Assembly (NCBI GenBank): GCA_945787845.1
Contig: CALZJH010000004.1
Coordinates: 226,983-290,982 of the forward strand
Length of the DNA stretch: 64,000 nucleotides
Source of the DNA: an uncultured Woeseiaceae bacterium
GTDB taxonomy: Bacteria > Pseudomonadota > Gammaproteobacteria > Steroidobacterales > Woeseiaceae
Reading direction: 5' to 3'
Part shown: positions 40,227-51,313 of the stretch, in pieces
Numbering within the stretch: position 1 is the first letter of the stretch
Layout: every line of letters starts with the position of its first letter
Position numbers and translations under genes: made by a program
Notes under the pieces: generated by a model
What the model was told of the DNA's origin: nothing
Seen by the model: the letters and a program-made list of their open reading frames with translations, nothing else
The model's database searches: none

Positions 40227-41561
40227 ATGAGCAAGAGTTATTTTGGAACGGATGGCGTACGCGGAACGGTCGGCAATGACCCGATGACCGCGGATTTTGC
40301 GATGCGGCTCGCCAGCGCAACGACCCAGGTACTCGTGCCGCAGGGCGGAACGGTTGTCATCGGCAAGGACACGCGCCTGTCGGGCTACATGTTCGAGTCG
40401 GCTCTCGAGGCCGGCTTCATCGCCGCCGGGGCGGATGTTCTCTTGCTTGGCCCCCTGCCGACACCTGGAATTGCGCGGCTAACGCAGGAATTCGACGCGG
40501 ACCTTGGTGTCGTCATCAGCGCAAGCCACAATGCGTTCTCGGACAACGGGATCAAGTTCTTCGATCGTTTCGGTTCCAAGCTGACCGACGACATCGAGAG
40601 GCAGATCGAGGAGCACCTGAAGAACCCGGCGATCACGCTGGGATCGCAGGCGCTGGGCAAGGCCAAGCGCATCGACACCGCACGTAGCCGCTACCAGGAG
40701 TTTTGTGCCGGCAGCATGCCCGATGGCGTCGATCTTGAAGGCATCAAGGTCGTGTTCGATGGCGCAAACGGCGCTGCCTACAAGGTCGGTCCGCGCACGC
40801 TGGCTAATCTCGGCGCTGAGCTTATTCCCATTGGTTGTTCACCAAACGGCAGGAATATCAATGCGGGCTGCGGTTCGACAGAGCCTGACCTGCTGCAGAT
40901 GACGGTGCCGGCGGTCAAGGCTGACGTGGGCGTGGCCCTTGACGGAGACGGTGACCGCGTCGTCATGGTCGATGAGAATGGCGAGCTGATTGACGGCGAC
41001 CAGCTGCTGTATGTGCTCGCGATGGCGCGCAAGGACAAGGGCGACCTGAAAGGGCCTGTCGTCGGCACGGTCATGAGCAACCTGGGCCTGGAGCACGCTC
41101 TGCGCGACCGGGATATCGACTTCAAGCGTGCGGCGGTCGGAGACCGCTACGTGCTCGAGACGCTGCGCAGCACTGGCGGTGTCATCGGTGGCGAGACCTC
41201 GGGACACATGCTGGTACTGGACAAGACGACGACGGGAGACGGCCTGATCAGTGCGCTGCAGGTGCTCGCCATAATGAAGGAAACCGGCAAAAAACTGTCG
41301 GACCTGGTGTCCGGGATGCCCAAGTACCCCCAGACCATGGTCAATGTGCGCATGGAGCAGCGCATGGACCCGGATACGTCCAAACCGATCCAGGACGCGG
41401 TCAGGGCGGCAGAGAGCGAACTGGCCGATACAGGGCGTGTCGTACTGCGCGCGTCGGGCACGGAACCCGTTATTCGGGTGATGGTCGAAGGTGAGGACAA
41501 GGAGCAAGTGGTTTCGCTCGCCGAACGGCTGGCTTCAGTCGTGGCCGCATCCGCTGCCTGA
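40227..41561 (+). CDS. glmM: Phosphoglucosamine mutase
   Basis: This 444-residue protein begins MSKSYFGTDGVRGTVGNDPM at the ATG 40227. The phosphoserine loop is GVVISASHNAFSDNGIKFFD, the metal site is ALDGDGDRVVMVDENG, the sugar loop is GGETSGHMLVLDKTTTGDG, and the phosphate-binding ending is LRASGTEPVIRVMVEG. It converts glucosamine-6-phosphate to glucosamine-1-phosphate for peptidoglycan and LPS precursors. In-frame sequence upstream of 40227 overlaps folP and is non-homologous. Confidence 0.97.
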   Translation: MSKSYFGTDGVRGTVGNDPMTADFAMRLASATTQVLVPQGGTVVIGKDTRLSGYMFESALEAGFIAAGADVLLLGPLPTPGIARLTQEFDADLGVVISASHNAFSDNGIKFFDRFGSKLTDDIERQIEEHLKNPAITLGSQALGKAKRIDTARSRYQEFCAGSMPDGVDLEGIKVVFDGANGAAYKVGPRTLANLGAELIPIGCSPNGRNINAGCGSTEPDLLQMTVPAVKADVGVALDGDGDRVVMVDENGELIDGDQLLYVLAMARKDKGDLKGPVVGTVMSNLGLEHALRDRDIDFKRAAVGDRYVLETLRSTGGVIGGETSGHMLVLDKTTTGDGLISALQVLAIMKETGKKLSDLVSGMPKYPQTMVNVRMEQRMDPDTSKPIQDAVRAAESELADTGRVVLRASGTEPVIRVMVEGEDKEQVVSLAERLASVVAASAA

Positions 41562-41635
41562 ACACCAATAATGCGTTGATTTGCGGGGCCTGCCCCGGTA
41601 TCCTGCGCGCCTTTTAAGCCTGCGGAAACACCGAT

Positions 41636-42394
41636 ATGCGCGACATTCTGGTTGCCGGAAACTGGAAGATGAACGGCAGCAGCACCGCCAACGCGGAGCT
41701 GGTGTCCGGAATCATTGCCGGAGTACCTGAAGGCAGGGGTTTCAGCCTGCTGGTTTGTCCACCATTCCCTTACCTGGCCTCGGTTGCAGCCCAGGCGGCG
41801 GGATCCGCGGTTAGTGTCGGCGCCCAGAACGTGTCGGAGCACCAAAAGGGTGCATTCACGGGTGAAGTGGCGCCGTCGATGCTGAGCGACGTCGGCTGCG
41901 AATACGTTATTGTTGGACATTCGGAGCGCCGTTCGCTGTACGGTGAGTCAAGCGCCCAGGTTGCGGCGAAGTTCCAGGCGACCCAGGCGGCCGGCATGAC
42001 GCCTATTTTATGTGTTGGCGAGACGCTCGAAGAGCGCGAAGCGGGAACCACGGAAAAGGTCATCGACGAGCAGCTCGATGCGGTTCTAGATGCGGCCGGC
42101 GTTGCTGCGTTTGGAGCGGCCGTGATCGCCTACGAGCCGGTCTGGGCGATCGGCACCGGGGTGACGGCGACGCCCGAGCAGGCGCAGGATATGCACCGGC
42201 ACATTCGCGGTCGTTTCGAGGCTTTGAACGCGGATATCGCGGCGAGCGTACAGATACTGTACGGCGGCAGTATGAAGGGTGAAAATGCGGCGGGCCTGCT
42301 GGCCAAGCCGGATATCGACGGCGGCCTGATTGGCGGTGCGTCGCTGAAAGCGCAAGATTTTCTGGCGATCGCCCAGGCGGCAGCCCAAAACTAG
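41636..42394 (+). CDS. tpiA: Triosephosphate isomerase
   Basis: This 252-residue TIM barrel has GNWKMNGS at the substrate site, the catalytic histidine in YVIVGHSERRSLYGESS, and the catalytic glutamate in AYEPVWAIGTGVTATPEQAQ. The phosphate-binding end has QILYGGSMKGENAAGLLAKP and DGGLIGGASL. It interconverts dihydroxyacetone phosphate and glyceraldehyde-3-phosphate. secG follows 19 bases downstream, the usual tpiA-secG order. Confidence 0.98.
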   Translation: MRDILVAGNWKMNGSSTANAELVSGIIAGVPEGRGFSLLVCPPFPYLASVAAQAAGSAVSVGAQNVSEHQKGAFTGEVAPSMLSDVGCEYVIVGHSERRSLYGESSAQVAAKFQATQAAGMTPILCVGETLEEREAGTTEKVIDEQLDAVLDAAGVAAFGAAVIAYEPVWAIGTGVTATPEQAQDMHRHIRGRFEALNADIAASVQILYGGSMKGENAAGLLAKPDIDGGLIGGASLKAQDFLAIAQAAAQN

Positions 42395-42413
42395 ATAATG
42401 AGATGACTATTCA

Positions 42414-42839
42414 ATGGACACTATTCAAAAAGCTGTATTGATCGCACACACGCTGATCGCTTTGTTGATCATCGTGCTCGTGTTACTGCAGCGTGGCAAA
42501 GGCGCGGACGCGGGTGCGGCATTTGGTGCCGGTGCGTCGGGTACCGTATTTGGCGCGCGCGGTTCGAGCAGCTTCTTTTCACGCGCGACGGCGGTTTGCG
42601 CGACAGCATTTTTTGTCAGCAGCCTGACGCTTGCTTATCTGAGCAGCCAGGCCACGTCGGCACCATCCAGCCTGCTAGAAGATGCCCCGGCTGTTGAGGT
42701 CACCACAGACGAGGCACCCGCTCTCAGCGACGATACGCCCGTGTCCGACCTGCCTGCCCTGGAGCCCGCGGAAGACGCGACTCTGGAGGCGACTGACTTG
42801 CCTGAGCTCGAAGAAGAACCTGCGGGCGATCAGGAGTAG
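42414..42839 (+). CDS. secG: Protein translocase subunit SecG
   Basis: This 141-residue protein has two transmembrane helices (about residues 5-25 and 55-75) with the SecG cytoplasmic loop VLLQRGKGADAGAAFGAGAS in between. The C-terminal 55 residues are an acidic, Pro/Ala/Glu-rich tail, making it about 30 residues longer than E. coli SecG. It supports SecA-driven export through SecYEG. tpiA precedes it and a tRNA-Leu gene starts 15 bases after its stop, both standard neighbours. Confidence 0.95.
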   Translation: MDTIQKAVLIAHTLIALLIIVLVLLQRGKGADAGAAFGAGASGTVFGARGSSSFFSRATAVCATAFFVSSLTLAYLSSQATSAPSSLLEDAPAVEVTTDEAPALSDDTPVSDLPALEPAEDATLEATDLPELEEEPAGDQE

Positions 42840-42854
42840 ACTAACGCTCAATCT

Positions 42855-42939
42855 GCTCTGGTGGTGGAATTGGTAGACACGCTGTCTTGAGGGGGCAGTG
42901 GCGCAAGCCGTGCGAGTTCGAGTCTCGCCCAGAGCACCA
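42855..42939 (+). tRNA. tRNA-Leu (anticodon GAG)
   Basis: This is an 85-base class II tRNA with encoded CCA. The acceptor arms are GCTCTGG and CCAGAGC. The anticodon stem CTGTC/GGCAG encloses loop TTGAGGG, giving anticodon GAG (Leu CTC/CTT). A long variable arm follows (TGGCGCAAGCCG), and the T-arm is GCGAG-TTCGAGT-CTCGC. It starts 15 bases after secG and precedes nuoA, the conserved secG-tRNA-Leu-nuo arrangement. Confidence 0.97.
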
Positions 42940-43017
42940 AACATTATCCGGTCTGTAGCGCCGTATGGCGGCAGTCGGGTTACAAGACAATAACCGGCGC
43001 CACGCAAGCAGGCGGAC

Positions 43018-43374
43018 ATGCTACAAGAATACTTTCCTATTCTGGTTTTTCTCGGGGTTGCGACAGGAATCGGCGTATTGCTGCTGATCCTCGGCTTCCT
43101 GATTGGCAACGGCAGCAAGGACGAGGAGAAGCTCTCTCCGTATGAGTGCGGTTTCGAGGCGTTCGACGACTCGCGCATGAAATTCGACGTCCGCTACTAC
43201 CTCGTCGCGATCCTCTTCATTATTTTCGATCTCGAAATTGCGTTCCTGTTTCCATGGGCGGTATCGCTCGATACCGTCGGGAAGTTTGGTTTGCTGTCGA
43301 TGGCGCTGTTCCTGGCCATCCTCGTGGTCGGATTCATCTATGAATGGAAGAAAGGAGCGCTCGAGTGGGATTAG
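43018..43374 (+). CDS. nuoA: NADH-quinone oxidoreductase subunit A
   Basis: This 118-residue membrane subunit has three transmembrane helices (about residues 8-28, 62-82 and 90-110) with the conserved loop [20 protein letters not shown] (containing the Cys of the ECG motif) and the acidic residues of [13 protein letters not shown]. It sits at the junction of the membrane and peripheral arms. nuoB overlaps its stop by ten bases. It is the first gene of the 14-gene nuo operon. Confidence 0.97.
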   Translation: MLQEYFPILVFLGVATGIGVLLLILGFLIGNGSKDEEKLSPYECGFEAFDDSRMKFDVRYYLVAILFIIFDLEIAFLFPWAVSLDTVGKFGLLSMALFLAILVVGFIYEWKKGALEWD

Positions 43375-43892
43375 CCGAAGCCCAGGCGGCGACTGAAGGG
43401 TCCGCCGGCGCAGAAGCCGCGGGCGGTAGCTTGCAGAAGAAGGGTTTTGTCGTGACGAGCGTTGATTCCGTCATGAACTGGGCCCGCACCGGCTCCTTGT
43501 GGCCGATGACGTTCGGACTTGCCTGTTGCGCCGTGGAAATGATGCAGGCCGGTGCAGCGCGCTACGACCTCGATCGCTTTGGCATCATCTTTCGACCCAG
43601 TCCCCGGCAATCGGACTGCATGATTGTTGCCGGCACGCTGACCAACAAGATGGCTGCGCCGCTCAGGAAGGTCTACGACCAGATGCCGGAACCGCGCTGG
43701 GTGGTCTCCATGGGTTCCTGTGCGAACGGCGGTGGCTACTACCACTATTCCTATTCAGTTGTCCGGGGCTGCGATCGCATAGTGCCGGTGGATGTTTACG
43801 TTCCAGGCTGTCCGCCGACGGCAGAGGCCCTCATTTACGGCCTGATCCAGTTGCAGAACAAGATTCGACGAACGAGCACGATAGCCAGATAA
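43365..43892 (+). CDS. nuoB: NADH-quinone oxidoreductase subunit B
   Basis: This 175-residue peripheral subunit carries the N2 iron-sulfur cluster, the last before quinone: cysteines in [18 protein letters not shown] and [12 protein letters not shown] choose the GTG at 43365 as start because AAAGGAG is placed 7 bases upstream; an earlier ATG in frame (43344) lies deep inside nuoA. The N-terminal 25 residues are Ala/Glu-rich. nuoC follows 10 bases later. Confidence 0.96.
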   Translation: MGLAEAQAATEGSAGAEAAGGSLQKKGFVVTSVDSVMNWARTGSLWPMTFGLACCAVEMMQAGAARYDLDRFGIIFRPSPRQSDCMIVAGTLTNKMAAPLRKVYDQMPEPRWVVSMGSCANGGGYYHYSYSVVRGCDRIVPVDVYVPGCPPTAEALIYGLIQLQNKIRRTSTIAR

Positions 43893-43902
43893 GAAAAAGA
43901 CG

Positions 43903-44604
43903 ATGAGTGAACGTTACGAGACATTGGCGACTCGGATTCACGAGCGCTTCGGTGAGCAAATGAGCCGGGTGCCGTCGAACTGTGGCGAACTGACCTACGA
44001 GCTCGATAAAGACGACCTGATCGAGGTTGCGACGGCGCTGCGCAATGAGGCGGCATTTGGGTTCGAAATGCTCATGGACGTCTGCGGCGTCGACTATCTC
44101 AACTACGGCAGCGACGAGTGGACCACCAACGATGCGACCGATACCGGTTTCAGTCGTGGCGTGCAGCGCGCTCCGGTTATTCTCGACGAGGCGGACGAGT
44201 TCGATGGCAAGCGCTTTGCGGTCATTTATCACCTGCTGTCGCTGCAACACAATTTTCGCATGCGCATGAGAGTTTTCACGGGCACCAGTAATCCTCCCTT
44301 GGTGAAGTCGGTTGTGGATATCTGGAACGGCGCTAACTGGTTTGAACGCGAAGCATTCGACCTCTACGGCATCCTGTTCGACGGACATCCGGACCTTCGC
44401 CGCATCCTCACCGATTACGGCTTTATAGGCCATCCGTTCCGCAAGGACTTTCCGCTGATGGGGAATGTCGAAGTCATCTACGACGCCGACGAGGGCAGGG
44501 TCGTCTACAAACCGGTCAGCATCGAGCAGCGTACGCTCGTGCCGCGCGTCATTCGCGATGACAACCGCTACGCGGCCGATCTCAAGGACGCAAACGATGG
44601 CTGA
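43903..44604 (+). CDS. nuoC: NADH-quinone oxidoreductase subunit C
   Basis: This 233-residue 30-kDa subunit has the characteristic C-terminal signature: [40 protein letters not shown] and [20 protein letters not shown]. It is separate from NuoD, unlike E. coli where the two are fused. The peripheral arm subunit lies next to NuoD around the quinone site. Its stop overlaps the nuoD start by 8 bases. Confidence 0.96.
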   Translation: MSERYETLATRIHERFGEQMSRVPSNCGELTYELDKDDLIEVATALRNEAAFGFEMLMDVCGVDYLNYGSDEWTTNDATDTGFSRGVQRAPVILDEADEFDGKRFAVIYHLLSLQHNFRMRMRVFTGTSNPPLVKSVVDIWNGANWFEREAFDLYGILFDGHPDLRRILTDYGFIGHPFRKDFPLMGNVEVIYDADEGRVVYKPVSIEQRTLVPRVIRDDNRYAADLKDANDG

Positions 44605-45850
44605 GATCCAGAGCTACACAATGAATTTCGGTCCACAGCATCCGGCGGCGCACGGCGTGCTTCGCCTGGTTCTCGAGATTGAGGGCGAGACGATCCACAA
44701 AGCCGACCCGCACGTAGGCTTGTTGCATCGGGCCACCGAGAAGCTCGCCGAGTCCAAGCCCTACAACCAGAGCATCGGTTACATGGACCGGCTCGATTAC
44801 GTTTCCATGATGTGCAACGAGCACGCCTACGTCATGGCGATCGAAAAGTTGCTCAGCGTCCAGGTGCCGGAACGGGCGCAGTATATTCGCGTCATGTTCG
44901 ACGAAATTACGCGCATCCTGAATCACCTGATGTGGCTCGGCGCGCACGGTCTCGACATCGGCGCCATGACGATGTTCCTGTACTGTTTCCGTGAACGCGA
45001 AGACCTGATGGACTGCTACGAAGCCGTCTCGGGTACGCGTATGCATGCAACGTATTATCGGCCTGGTGGCGTCTATCGCGACCTGCCGAACCTGATGCCG
45101 AAGTACCAGGAGTCGAAGTTCCGCAGCAAGAAGGAACTCGACCGCATGAACGCCATTCGTGAAGGTTCGCTGCTCGATTTCATTGAGGCATTCTGCGAGC
45201 GGTTCCCGGGTTGTGTCGACGAATACGAGACACTGTTGACGGATAACCGCATCTGGAAGCAGCGTACGGTCAACATCGGCGTGGTTTCCCCCGATCGTGC
45301 CATGCAGCTGGGTTTCTCCGGCCCAATGCTGCGGGGGTCGGGCGTTGAATGGGATCTTCGCAAGAAACAGCCTTACGAAGTGTACGACCGTATGGACTTC
45401 GATATCCCGGTAGGTGTTAACGGCGACTGCTACGACCGCTATCTCGTACGCGTAGAGGAAATGCGCCAGTCCAACCGCATCATCAAGCAATGCATCGAAT
45501 GGTTGCGGGACAATCCGGGCCCCGTCATCGCCGACGATCACAAGGTGACGCCGCCCACGCGCGTCGAGATGAAAGACGACATGGAGTCGCTGATTCATCA
45601 CTTCAAACTCTTCACCGAAGGCTATTGTGTCCCGGAAGGTGAGGCCTATGCCGCCGTGGAACACCCCAAGGGCGAATTTGGTATCTACATTATCTCGGAT
45701 GGCGCCAACAAGCCGTATCGCGTCAAGATTCGTGCGCCAGGCTTTGCGCACCTTTCGGCGATGTCGGAAATGGTAGAGGGTCATATGCTGGCTGACGTCG
45801 TCGCCGTAATTGGCACGCAGGACATCGTATTTGGCGAGGTGGATCGATGA
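44597..45850 (+). CDS. nuoD: NADH-quinone oxidoreductase subunit D
   Basis: This 417-residue 49-kDa subunit starts [20 protein letters not shown] at the ATG 44597 and forms the quinone pocket with NuoB. It contains the conserved [40 protein letters not shown], and a terminal [19 protein letters not shown] ending. The length fits the family (about 415). In-frame sequence upstream of 44597 overlaps nuoC and is not homologous. nuoE overlaps its stop by 4 bases. Confidence 0.97.
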   Translation: MAEIQSYTMNFGPQHPAAHGVLRLVLEIEGETIHKADPHVGLLHRATEKLAESKPYNQSIGYMDRLDYVSMMCNEHAYVMAIEKLLSVQVPERAQYIRVMFDEITRILNHLMWLGAHGLDIGAMTMFLYCFREREDLMDCYEAVSGTRMHATYYRPGGVYRDLPNLMPKYQESKFRSKKELDRMNAIREGSLLDFIEAFCERFPGCVDEYETLLTDNRIWKQRTVNIGVVSPDRAMQLGFSGPMLRGSGVEWDLRKKQPYEVYDRMDFDIPVGVNGDCYDRYLVRVEEMRQSNRIIKQCIEWLRDNPGPVIADDHKVTPPTRVEMKDDMESLIHHFKLFTEGYCVPEGEAYAAVEHPKGEFGIYIISDGANKPYRVKIRAPGFAHLSAMSEMVEGHMLADVVAVIGTQDIVFGEVDR

Positions 45851-46332
45851 GTTACGAACTCTCCAGCCACGTCAGGGAAAGCATCGACGACTGGAAGACA
45901 CGCTTCCCGGCGGACCAGCAGCGTTCTGCCGTGATTCGTGCATTGCATCTCGTGCAGCACGAAAACAAAGGCTATATCGAGGCCGAGCACATGAACGCGG
46001 TCGCCGAGTACCTCGACCTGCCGACGATCCAGGTGTACGAAGTTGCCACCTTCTATTCGATGTTTCAGACGAAAAAGTGTGGCCGCAATGAGGTGTCGAT
46101 CTGCACGAACATCTCATGCATGTTGCGTGGCGCCAATGACCTCGTGGAGCATGTCGAGAGCAAGCTCGGCATCAGGCTCGGTCAGAGCACCGAAGACGGT
46201 CGAATCTTCCTCAAGCAAGAGGAGGAGTGTATCGCCGCCTGTTGCGGGGCGCCGGCGATGCAGGTAAACCACAGGTACTTCGAGAACGTGACACCGGAAC
46301 AGGTGGACGAGATTTTGGACGGGCTTGAGTGA
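45847..46332 (+). CDS. nuoE: NADH-quinone oxidoreductase subunit E
   Basis: This 161-residue 24-kDa subunit binds a [2Fe-2S] cluster (N1a) through cysteines in [12 protein letters not shown] and [13 protein letters not shown]. The N-terminal helical half includes [20 protein letters not shown]. It works with NuoF at the NADH end of the complex. Its ATG overlaps the nuoD stop and its stop overlaps the nuoF start, so it is tightly coupled. Confidence 0.96.
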   Translation: MSYELSSHVRESIDDWKTRFPADQQRSAVIRALHLVQHENKGYIEAEHMNAVAEYLDLPTIQVYEVATFYSMFQTKKCGRNEVSICTNISCMLRGANDLVEHVESKLGIRLGQSTEDGRIFLKQEEECIAACCGAPAMQVNHRYFENVTPEQVDEILDGLE

Positions 46333-47639
46333 TGGATTACGAACATAACCTCGTCTGCTTCAGGCCCTTTGACTCGGACGAGTCATGGACGCTCGCGACC
46401 TACGAGAAGTACGACGGCTACAAGGCGTGGCGCAAGATTCTCGCCGGCGGCATGACCCCGGAAGAGGTCATCGATGAGGTCAAAGCCTCGGGTCTGCGAG
46501 GACGGGGCGGCGCCGGCTTCCCGACCGGACTCAAGTGGAGCTTCATGCCGAAAAATTTCGACGGGCAGAAATACCTGGTCGTCAATTCGGATGAATCGGA
46601 ACCCGGCACCTGTCACGACCGTGAGATCCTTCGCTATAACCCGCACAGCCTTGTCGAAGGCATGGCGATCGCGGCTTACGCGATGGGCGCGACGGTGGCT
46701 TACAACTACATGCGCGGCGAATTCATGGACGAACCGTTTCCGCGTTTCGAGGCAGCCGTCAAGGAGGCCTATGCAGCCGGCCTGCTCGGCAAGAACGTGC
46801 AGGGCAGCGGTATCGATATCGATATTCACGGGTTCATCGGCGCGGGTGCCTACATCTGTGGCGAAGAAACCGCCTTGATTGAATCGCTCGAAGGTAAACA
46901 GGGAAGGCCGCGGTTCAAGCCGCCGTTTCCTGCCAACTTCGGTCTTTACGGCAAGCCCACGACCATCAACAACACGCAGAGTATCGCGAGCGTCCCGTCG
47001 ATCCTGCAGAAGGGTGCAGCCTGGTTTGCAGGGCTCGGTCCGGAAGGCTCCGGCGGCACGGCGCAATTCTCGGTATCGGGTCATGTCGAAAAGCCAGGCA
47101 ACTATGAGTTGCCGATGGGCATTCCGTTCAAGACCCTGCTCGAAGACGTTTGCGGCGGCATCTGGAAAGGCCGCAAATTGAAAGCGGTGATTCCAGGCGG
47201 TTCGTCGTGCAAGGTGCTACCCGCCGATTTGATCATGGAATGCACGATGGACTACAGCTCGCTGCAGCAGGCGGGTTCGTCGTTCGGCACGGGTGCCGTC
47301 ATTGTCATGGACGACACGACCTGCATGGTGCAGGTGCTGCGTCGCATATCGCGCTTTTACATGGCGGAGTCCTGCGGACAATGCACGCCTTGCCGTGAGG
47401 GTACCGGCTGGTTGTACCGCATGCTCACGCGCATCGTCGAGGGCAAGGGTGAAGAGTCTGATCTCGAGAAGCTCGTCGATGTGGCCAACAAGATCGAGGG
47501 TCACACGATCTGCGCACTGGGCGATGCTGCTGCATGGCCTGTGCAGAGCTTCCTGAAACACTTCCATCACGAATTCGAATACATGGTTCGCAACAACGGA
47601 CGCAGCATCGTTGACAGTGCCGCAAACGTGGCGGCGTAA
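46332..47639 (+). CDS. nuoF: NADH-quinone oxidoreductase subunit F
   Basis: This 435-residue 51-kDa subunit binds NADH and FMN and one [4Fe-4S] cluster. The NADH-binding motif is GLRGRGGAGFPTGLKWSFMP, the FMN-binding stretch is GAGAYICGEETALIESLEGK, and the cluster cysteines are in AESCGQCTPCREG and HTICALGDAAAW. The ATG at 46332 overlaps the nuoE stop by one base; a GTG three bases earlier is an alternative. nuoG follows 5 bases later. Confidence 0.97.
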   Translation: MDYEHNLVCFRPFDSDESWTLATYEKYDGYKAWRKILAGGMTPEEVIDEVKASGLRGRGGAGFPTGLKWSFMPKNFDGQKYLVVNSDESEPGTCHDREILRYNPHSLVEGMAIAAYAMGATVAYNYMRGEFMDEPFPRFEAAVKEAYAAGLLGKNVQGSGIDIDIHGFIGAGAYICGEETALIESLEGKQGRPRFKPPFPANFGLYGKPTTINNTQSIASVPSILQKGAAWFAGLGPEGSGGTAQFSVSGHVEKPGNYELPMGIPFKTLLEDVCGGIWKGRKLKAVIPGGSSCKVLPADLIMECTMDYSSLQQAGSSFGTGAVIVMDDTTCMVQVLRRISRFYMAESCGQCTPCREGTGWLYRMLTRIVEGKGEESDLEKLVDVANKIEGHTICALGDAAAWPVQSFLKHFHHEFEYMVRNNGRSIVDSAANVAA

Positions 47640-47644
47640 CAGCT

Positions 47645-49708
47645 ATGAGTGACGACATCGTAAACATTGAGGTCGATGGCAAGGCGGTTGAAGCGCGACC
47701 GGGCCAGATGGTCATCGAAGTGACGGACAAGATCGGTGCGTACGTGCCGCGGTTTTGTTATCACGAAAAGCTGAGTATCGCGGCAAACTGTCGTATGTGT
47801 CTCGTTGATATCGAAGGTGCGCCGAAGCCAATTCCGGCCTGTGCGCAGCCCGTCAACGAAGGCATGAAGATATTTACCAAGTCGCCGCGGGCCATTGCCG
47901 CTCAGAAAGCGACGATGGAATTCCTGCTGATTAATCATCCGCTCGACTGCCCGATCTGCGATCAGGGCGGTGAGTGCGAACTGCAGGACCTGGCGATGGG
48001 CTACGGGCGCGACGTGTCGCGTTACAACGATGGCAAGCGTGTCGTCAAAGACAAGGATATCGGTCCGCTCGTCTCGACCGATATGACGCGTTGCATCCAC
48101 TGCACGCGCTGCGTGCGCTTTGGGGAGGAGATCCAGGGCAATCCGCAGCTCGGTACGACCCTGCGCGGTGAGAACGTCGAGATTTCGACCTACGTTGAAC
48201 AGATCATCGATCACGAACTGTCGGCCAATATTATCGACTTGTGCCCGGTTGGTGCCCTGAATAACAAACCATATCGCTACAGCGCGCGCTCCTGGGAGAT
48301 GGTGCAGCATGCGACTGTGGCACCGCACGACTGCGTCGGGTCCAATATCTACGCACATGTCTTGCGAGGTACGGTAAAACGCGTCGTTCCGCGCAGCAAC
48401 GAGGCGATCAACGAGTCCTGGATTTCAGATCGGGATCGTTTCAGCTTCGAGGCGATTTATTCAGCCGACCGACTGGCGCGGCCGCGCGTCAAAGAAAGCG
48501 GTGAATGGCGCGAGCTGGACTGGGAGGAGGCCCTCGAGGCAGCCGCCGGCGCGTTGAAGGGTGCGGACAAGCTGGGAATGCTTGCATCGCCGAGTTCGAC
48601 GGTTGAGGAAGGTCATCTGCTGACACGTCTTGCAGAGCACCTCGGGACCTCGAATATCGATCATCGCATCGAGCGTCGCGACTTTTCCGATCAGGACAAT
48701 GACCCGGCGTACCCATGGCTTGGCTGTGACATCGTGGACATTGAAAAGCAGGATGCGATCCTCGTGGTCGGATCCAATATCCGCCAGGAAGCCCCGATTC
48801 TTGCGCATCGCATTCGCAAAGCTGCGCTGGCAGGCGCCAGTGTCAGTTTTGTGGACAGTGAGACACGCGAGTATTTCTTCGCTGTGGATCACCAGGTCTC
48901 CGGTGCCGGTCTCGTTGAACTGCTCGGGAGCGACGCGATGCGGCCGGTCGTCGAGACGTTGACCAACGCAGACAGCGCGCTTGTGTTGCTTGGCAACGTG
49001 GCGGGTCGACACCAGGCATTCAGCGCGGTGCGCTCGCTCGCGGCTGAAATCGCTGACAAGGCGGGTGCCAAACTGGGCAGCGTATCGCCCGGCGCAAACA
49101 GTGCCGGCCTGAGCCAGGCGGGTGTTTTGCCCCAGCACGGCGGCGGACTGCATGCGGGCGAAATGCTCGAGGCATCGCTCGATGCCGTGGTGCTCCTGAA
49201 CATCGAGCCCGATGGTGACCTGCACGCAATGCCGGATGCCGTGGCGAAGCTCGCCAAACAGGGTTTCGTTATCGCCCTGACGCCGTTCGTCTCCGACGCA
49301 CTGCTTGAGGCGGCCGACCTGTTGTTGCCAATCGGCACCTTTGCCGAAACCTCGGGGACTTACGTCAACGTCGAAGGCACCTGGCAGAGTTTCGCCGGAG
49401 TCGCGAGCCCGGTGGGTGAAGCGCGTCCAGCCTGGAAAGTGTTGCGGGTACTCGGCAATCTCGTCGATGCCGACGGCTGCGACTACGTAACGAGTGAAGA
49501 TGTGCTTGAGGAGTGCAGGGCGGCCGTGGGCGACGTCGAGGCCACGGCGTACCGTTCTTCGGGCGCCGTCGCGGGCGCGAGCGGCGCAGATGATCCTGCG
49601 AACGACATTGACACACCGTTGTACTCGGTTGACGGCCTCGTGCGCCGTGCCGCTGCGCTGCAGCTGACGCCGGAAGCGCGGCGTGCCGCGGGTGAGGGAG
49701 AGGGCTGA
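47645..49708 (+). CDS. nuoG: NADH-quinone oxidoreductase subunit G
   Basis: This 687-residue subunit is the electron-transfer core. The N-terminal ferredoxin-like region binds [2Fe-2S] N1b ([20 protein letters not shown]), followed by N5 and N4 clusters ([20 protein letters not shown] and [11 protein letters not shown], with LCPVGAL). The C-terminal part is a molybdopterin-oxidoreductase-like domain without cofactor signatures; it is shorter than E. coli NuoG (908 aa) and closer to alphaproteobacterial and mitochondrial forms. nuoH begins with the last base of its stop. Confidence 0.96.
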   Translation: MSDDIVNIEVDGKAVEARPGQMVIEVTDKIGAYVPRFCYHEKLSIAANCRMCLVDIEGAPKPIPACAQPVNEGMKIFTKSPRAIAAQKATMEFLLINHPLDCPICDQGGECELQDLAMGYGRDVSRYNDGKRVVKDKDIGPLVSTDMTRCIHCTRCVRFGEEIQGNPQLGTTLRGENVEISTYVEQIIDHELSANIIDLCPVGALNNKPYRYSARSWEMVQHATVAPHDCVGSNIYAHVLRGTVKRVVPRSNEAINESWISDRDRFSFEAIYSADRLARPRVKESGEWRELDWEEALEAAAGALKGADKLGMLASPSSTVEEGHLLTRLAEHLGTSNIDHRIERRDFSDQDNDPAYPWLGCDIVDIEKQDAILVVGSNIRQEAPILAHRIRKAALAGASVSFVDSETREYFFAVDHQVSGAGLVELLGSDAMRPVVETLTNADSALVLLGNVAGRHQAFSAVRSLAAEIADKAGAKLGSVSPGANSAGLSQAGVLPQHGGGLHAGEMLEASLDAVVLLNIEPDGDLHAMPDAVAKLAKQGFVIALTPFVSDALLEAADLLLPIGTFAETSGTYVNVEGTWQSFAGVASPVGEARPAWKVLRVLGNLVDADGCDYVTSEDVLEECRAAVGDVEATAYRSSGAVAGASGADDPANDIDTPLYSVDGLVRRAAALQLTPEARRAAGEGEG

Positions 49709-50811
49709 TGCTCGACTTCCTTGCAAGCCTGGTCCCGCAATTTGCCATGGACTGGTGGATAGCCTGGCCGTCCTGGTTGCAGTACCTGGCAGCGACCTTG
49801 TTCAAGATCCTGATCCTGACGGTCGGCGTCATTCTCTGCGTTGCATTCTCTACCTACTTCGAACGCAAGGTAATCGGCAGCATGCAGGCGCGCGTCGGCC
49901 CGAATCGAGTCGGCTTCAAAGGCCTGCTGCAGCCATTTGCCGACGTCTTCAAGCTGCTGTTCAAGGAAGTTATCGTTCCGTCGCAGTCCAGCAAGTTCAT
50001 TTTTGTTATCGCACCACTGCTGTCGCTGACGCCGGCACTGGCCGCGTGGGCTGTAATCCCGATGAACAACTGGTTCGTCATCGCGGATATCAATGCCGGT
50101 CTGCTGTACGTACTGGCGCTCACGTCAGTGGGTGTTTACGGCGTCATCCTGGCTGGTTGGGCCACGAACTCGAAGTATGCGTTGCTCGGTGCAATGCGTT
50201 CTGCCGCACAGATCGTCGCCTATGAGATTGCAATGGGTTTTGCACTGGTCGGCGTGCTGATGGCGGCCGGCAGTCTGAATATTGGCGATATCGTCAACGC
50301 GCAGGCGGGTGGTGTCAGCAACTGGTTCCTGTTGCCGCTGCTCCCGCTGTTCCTGGTGTACTGGATTTCGGGCGTCGCCGAGACCAATCGTGCACCGTTC
50401 GACGTTGCCGAGGGCGAGTCGGAAATCGTCGCCGGTTTCCACGTCGAATACTCGGGCGTGGCGTTTGCGCTGTTCTTCCTCGCCGAATACGCGAACATGA
50501 TCCTGATCTCAACGCTGACGGCCGTGTTCTTCCTGGGCGGATGGGCCTCACCGTTTGAGGGCTGGACCTTCCTCAATGATATCTCCTGGCTTGCCTGGCT
50601 CACGGCCGGCGGGCTGCACTGGCTTTTTTTGAAGATGTGTTTCTTCATGTACACGTTCTTCTGGCTGCGCGCGACCTTTCCGCGCTACCGCTATGACCAG
50701 ATCATGCGGCTGGGCTGGAAAGTATTTATCCCCGTGACGATCGTCTGGATTGCCGTCGAAGGTGCGATGGCCTGGTTCCATGTCGGTCCATGGTCAAACT
50801 TGGGCGCATAA
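49708..50811 (+). CDS. nuoH: NADH-quinone oxidoreductase subunit H
   Basis: This 367-residue membrane subunit has eight to nine transmembrane helices and forms the quinone-access channel. Conserved loops are [40 protein letters not shown] and [20 protein letters not shown], with a last [20 protein letters not shown]. It links the peripheral arm to the proton pump. It overlaps nuoG by one base and nuoI follows 4 bases later. Confidence 0.97.
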   Translation: MLDFLASLVPQFAMDWWIAWPSWLQYLAATLFKILILTVGVILCVAFSTYFERKVIGSMQARVGPNRVGFKGLLQPFADVFKLLFKEVIVPSQSSKFIFVIAPLLSLTPALAAWAVIPMNNWFVIADINAGLLYVLALTSVGVYGVILAGWATNSKYALLGAMRSAAQIVAYEIAMGFALVGVLMAAGSLNIGDIVNAQAGGVSNWFLLPLLPLFLVYWISGVAETNRAPFDVAEGESEIVAGFHVEYSGVAFALFFLAEYANMILISTLTAVFFLGGWASPFEGWTFLNDISWLAWLTAGGLHWLFLKMCFFMYTFFWLRATFPRYRYDQIMRLGWKVFIPVTIVWIAVEGAMAWFHVGPWSNLGA

Positions 50812-50815
50812 AACG

Positions 50816-51304
50816 ATGAATCAGGTTATCAGCTACATCAAAACGTTCGCCCTTTGGGAGTTGCTCAAGGGTCTGTCGGTCACGCAGCGCAACTGGTTCC
50901 GAAAGAGTGTCACGCTCGAGTACCCGGAGGAGAAGACGCCGCAGTCGCATCGCTTTCGGGGCCTGCATGCGCTGCGTCGCTATCCGAATGGTGAGGAGCG
51001 CTGCATCGCCTGCAAGCTCTGCGAGGCGGTCTGCCCGGCATTGGCGATTACGATCGAATCCGGTGTCGGCGAGGACGGGACACGCCGTACGTCGCGTTAT
51101 GACATCGACCTGTTCAAGTGCATTTACTGCGGCTTCTGTGAGGAGGCCTGCCCGGTCGATGCCATCGTCGAGACGCGTATCCATGAGTACCACATGGAAT
51201 CGCCCGGCGAGAACATAATGACCAAAGACAAGCTGCTGGCAGTTGGCGACAAGTACGAAGCAATGATCTCAGCCGACAAGGCAGCGGACGCGGAGTATCG
51301 GTAG
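50816..51304 (+). CDS. nuoI: NADH-quinone oxidoreductase subunit I
   Basis: This 162-residue TYKY subunit binds two [4Fe-4S] clusters (N6a, N6b) through [18 protein letters not shown] and [18 protein letters not shown]. The N-terminus [20 protein letters not shown] is an amphipathic helix at the membrane. The ATG at 50816 is used; longer in-frame sequence overlaps nuoH. The length and cysteine pattern match the family. Confidence 0.97.
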   Translation: MNQVISYIKTFALWELLKGLSVTQRNWFRKSVTLEYPEEKTPQSHRFRGLHALRRYPNGEERCIACKLCEAVCPALAITIESGVGEDGTRRTSRYDIDLFKCIYCGFCEEACPVDAIVETRIHEYHMESPGENIMTKDKLLAVGDKYEAMISADKAADAEYR

Positions 51305-51313
51305 GGCACAAAG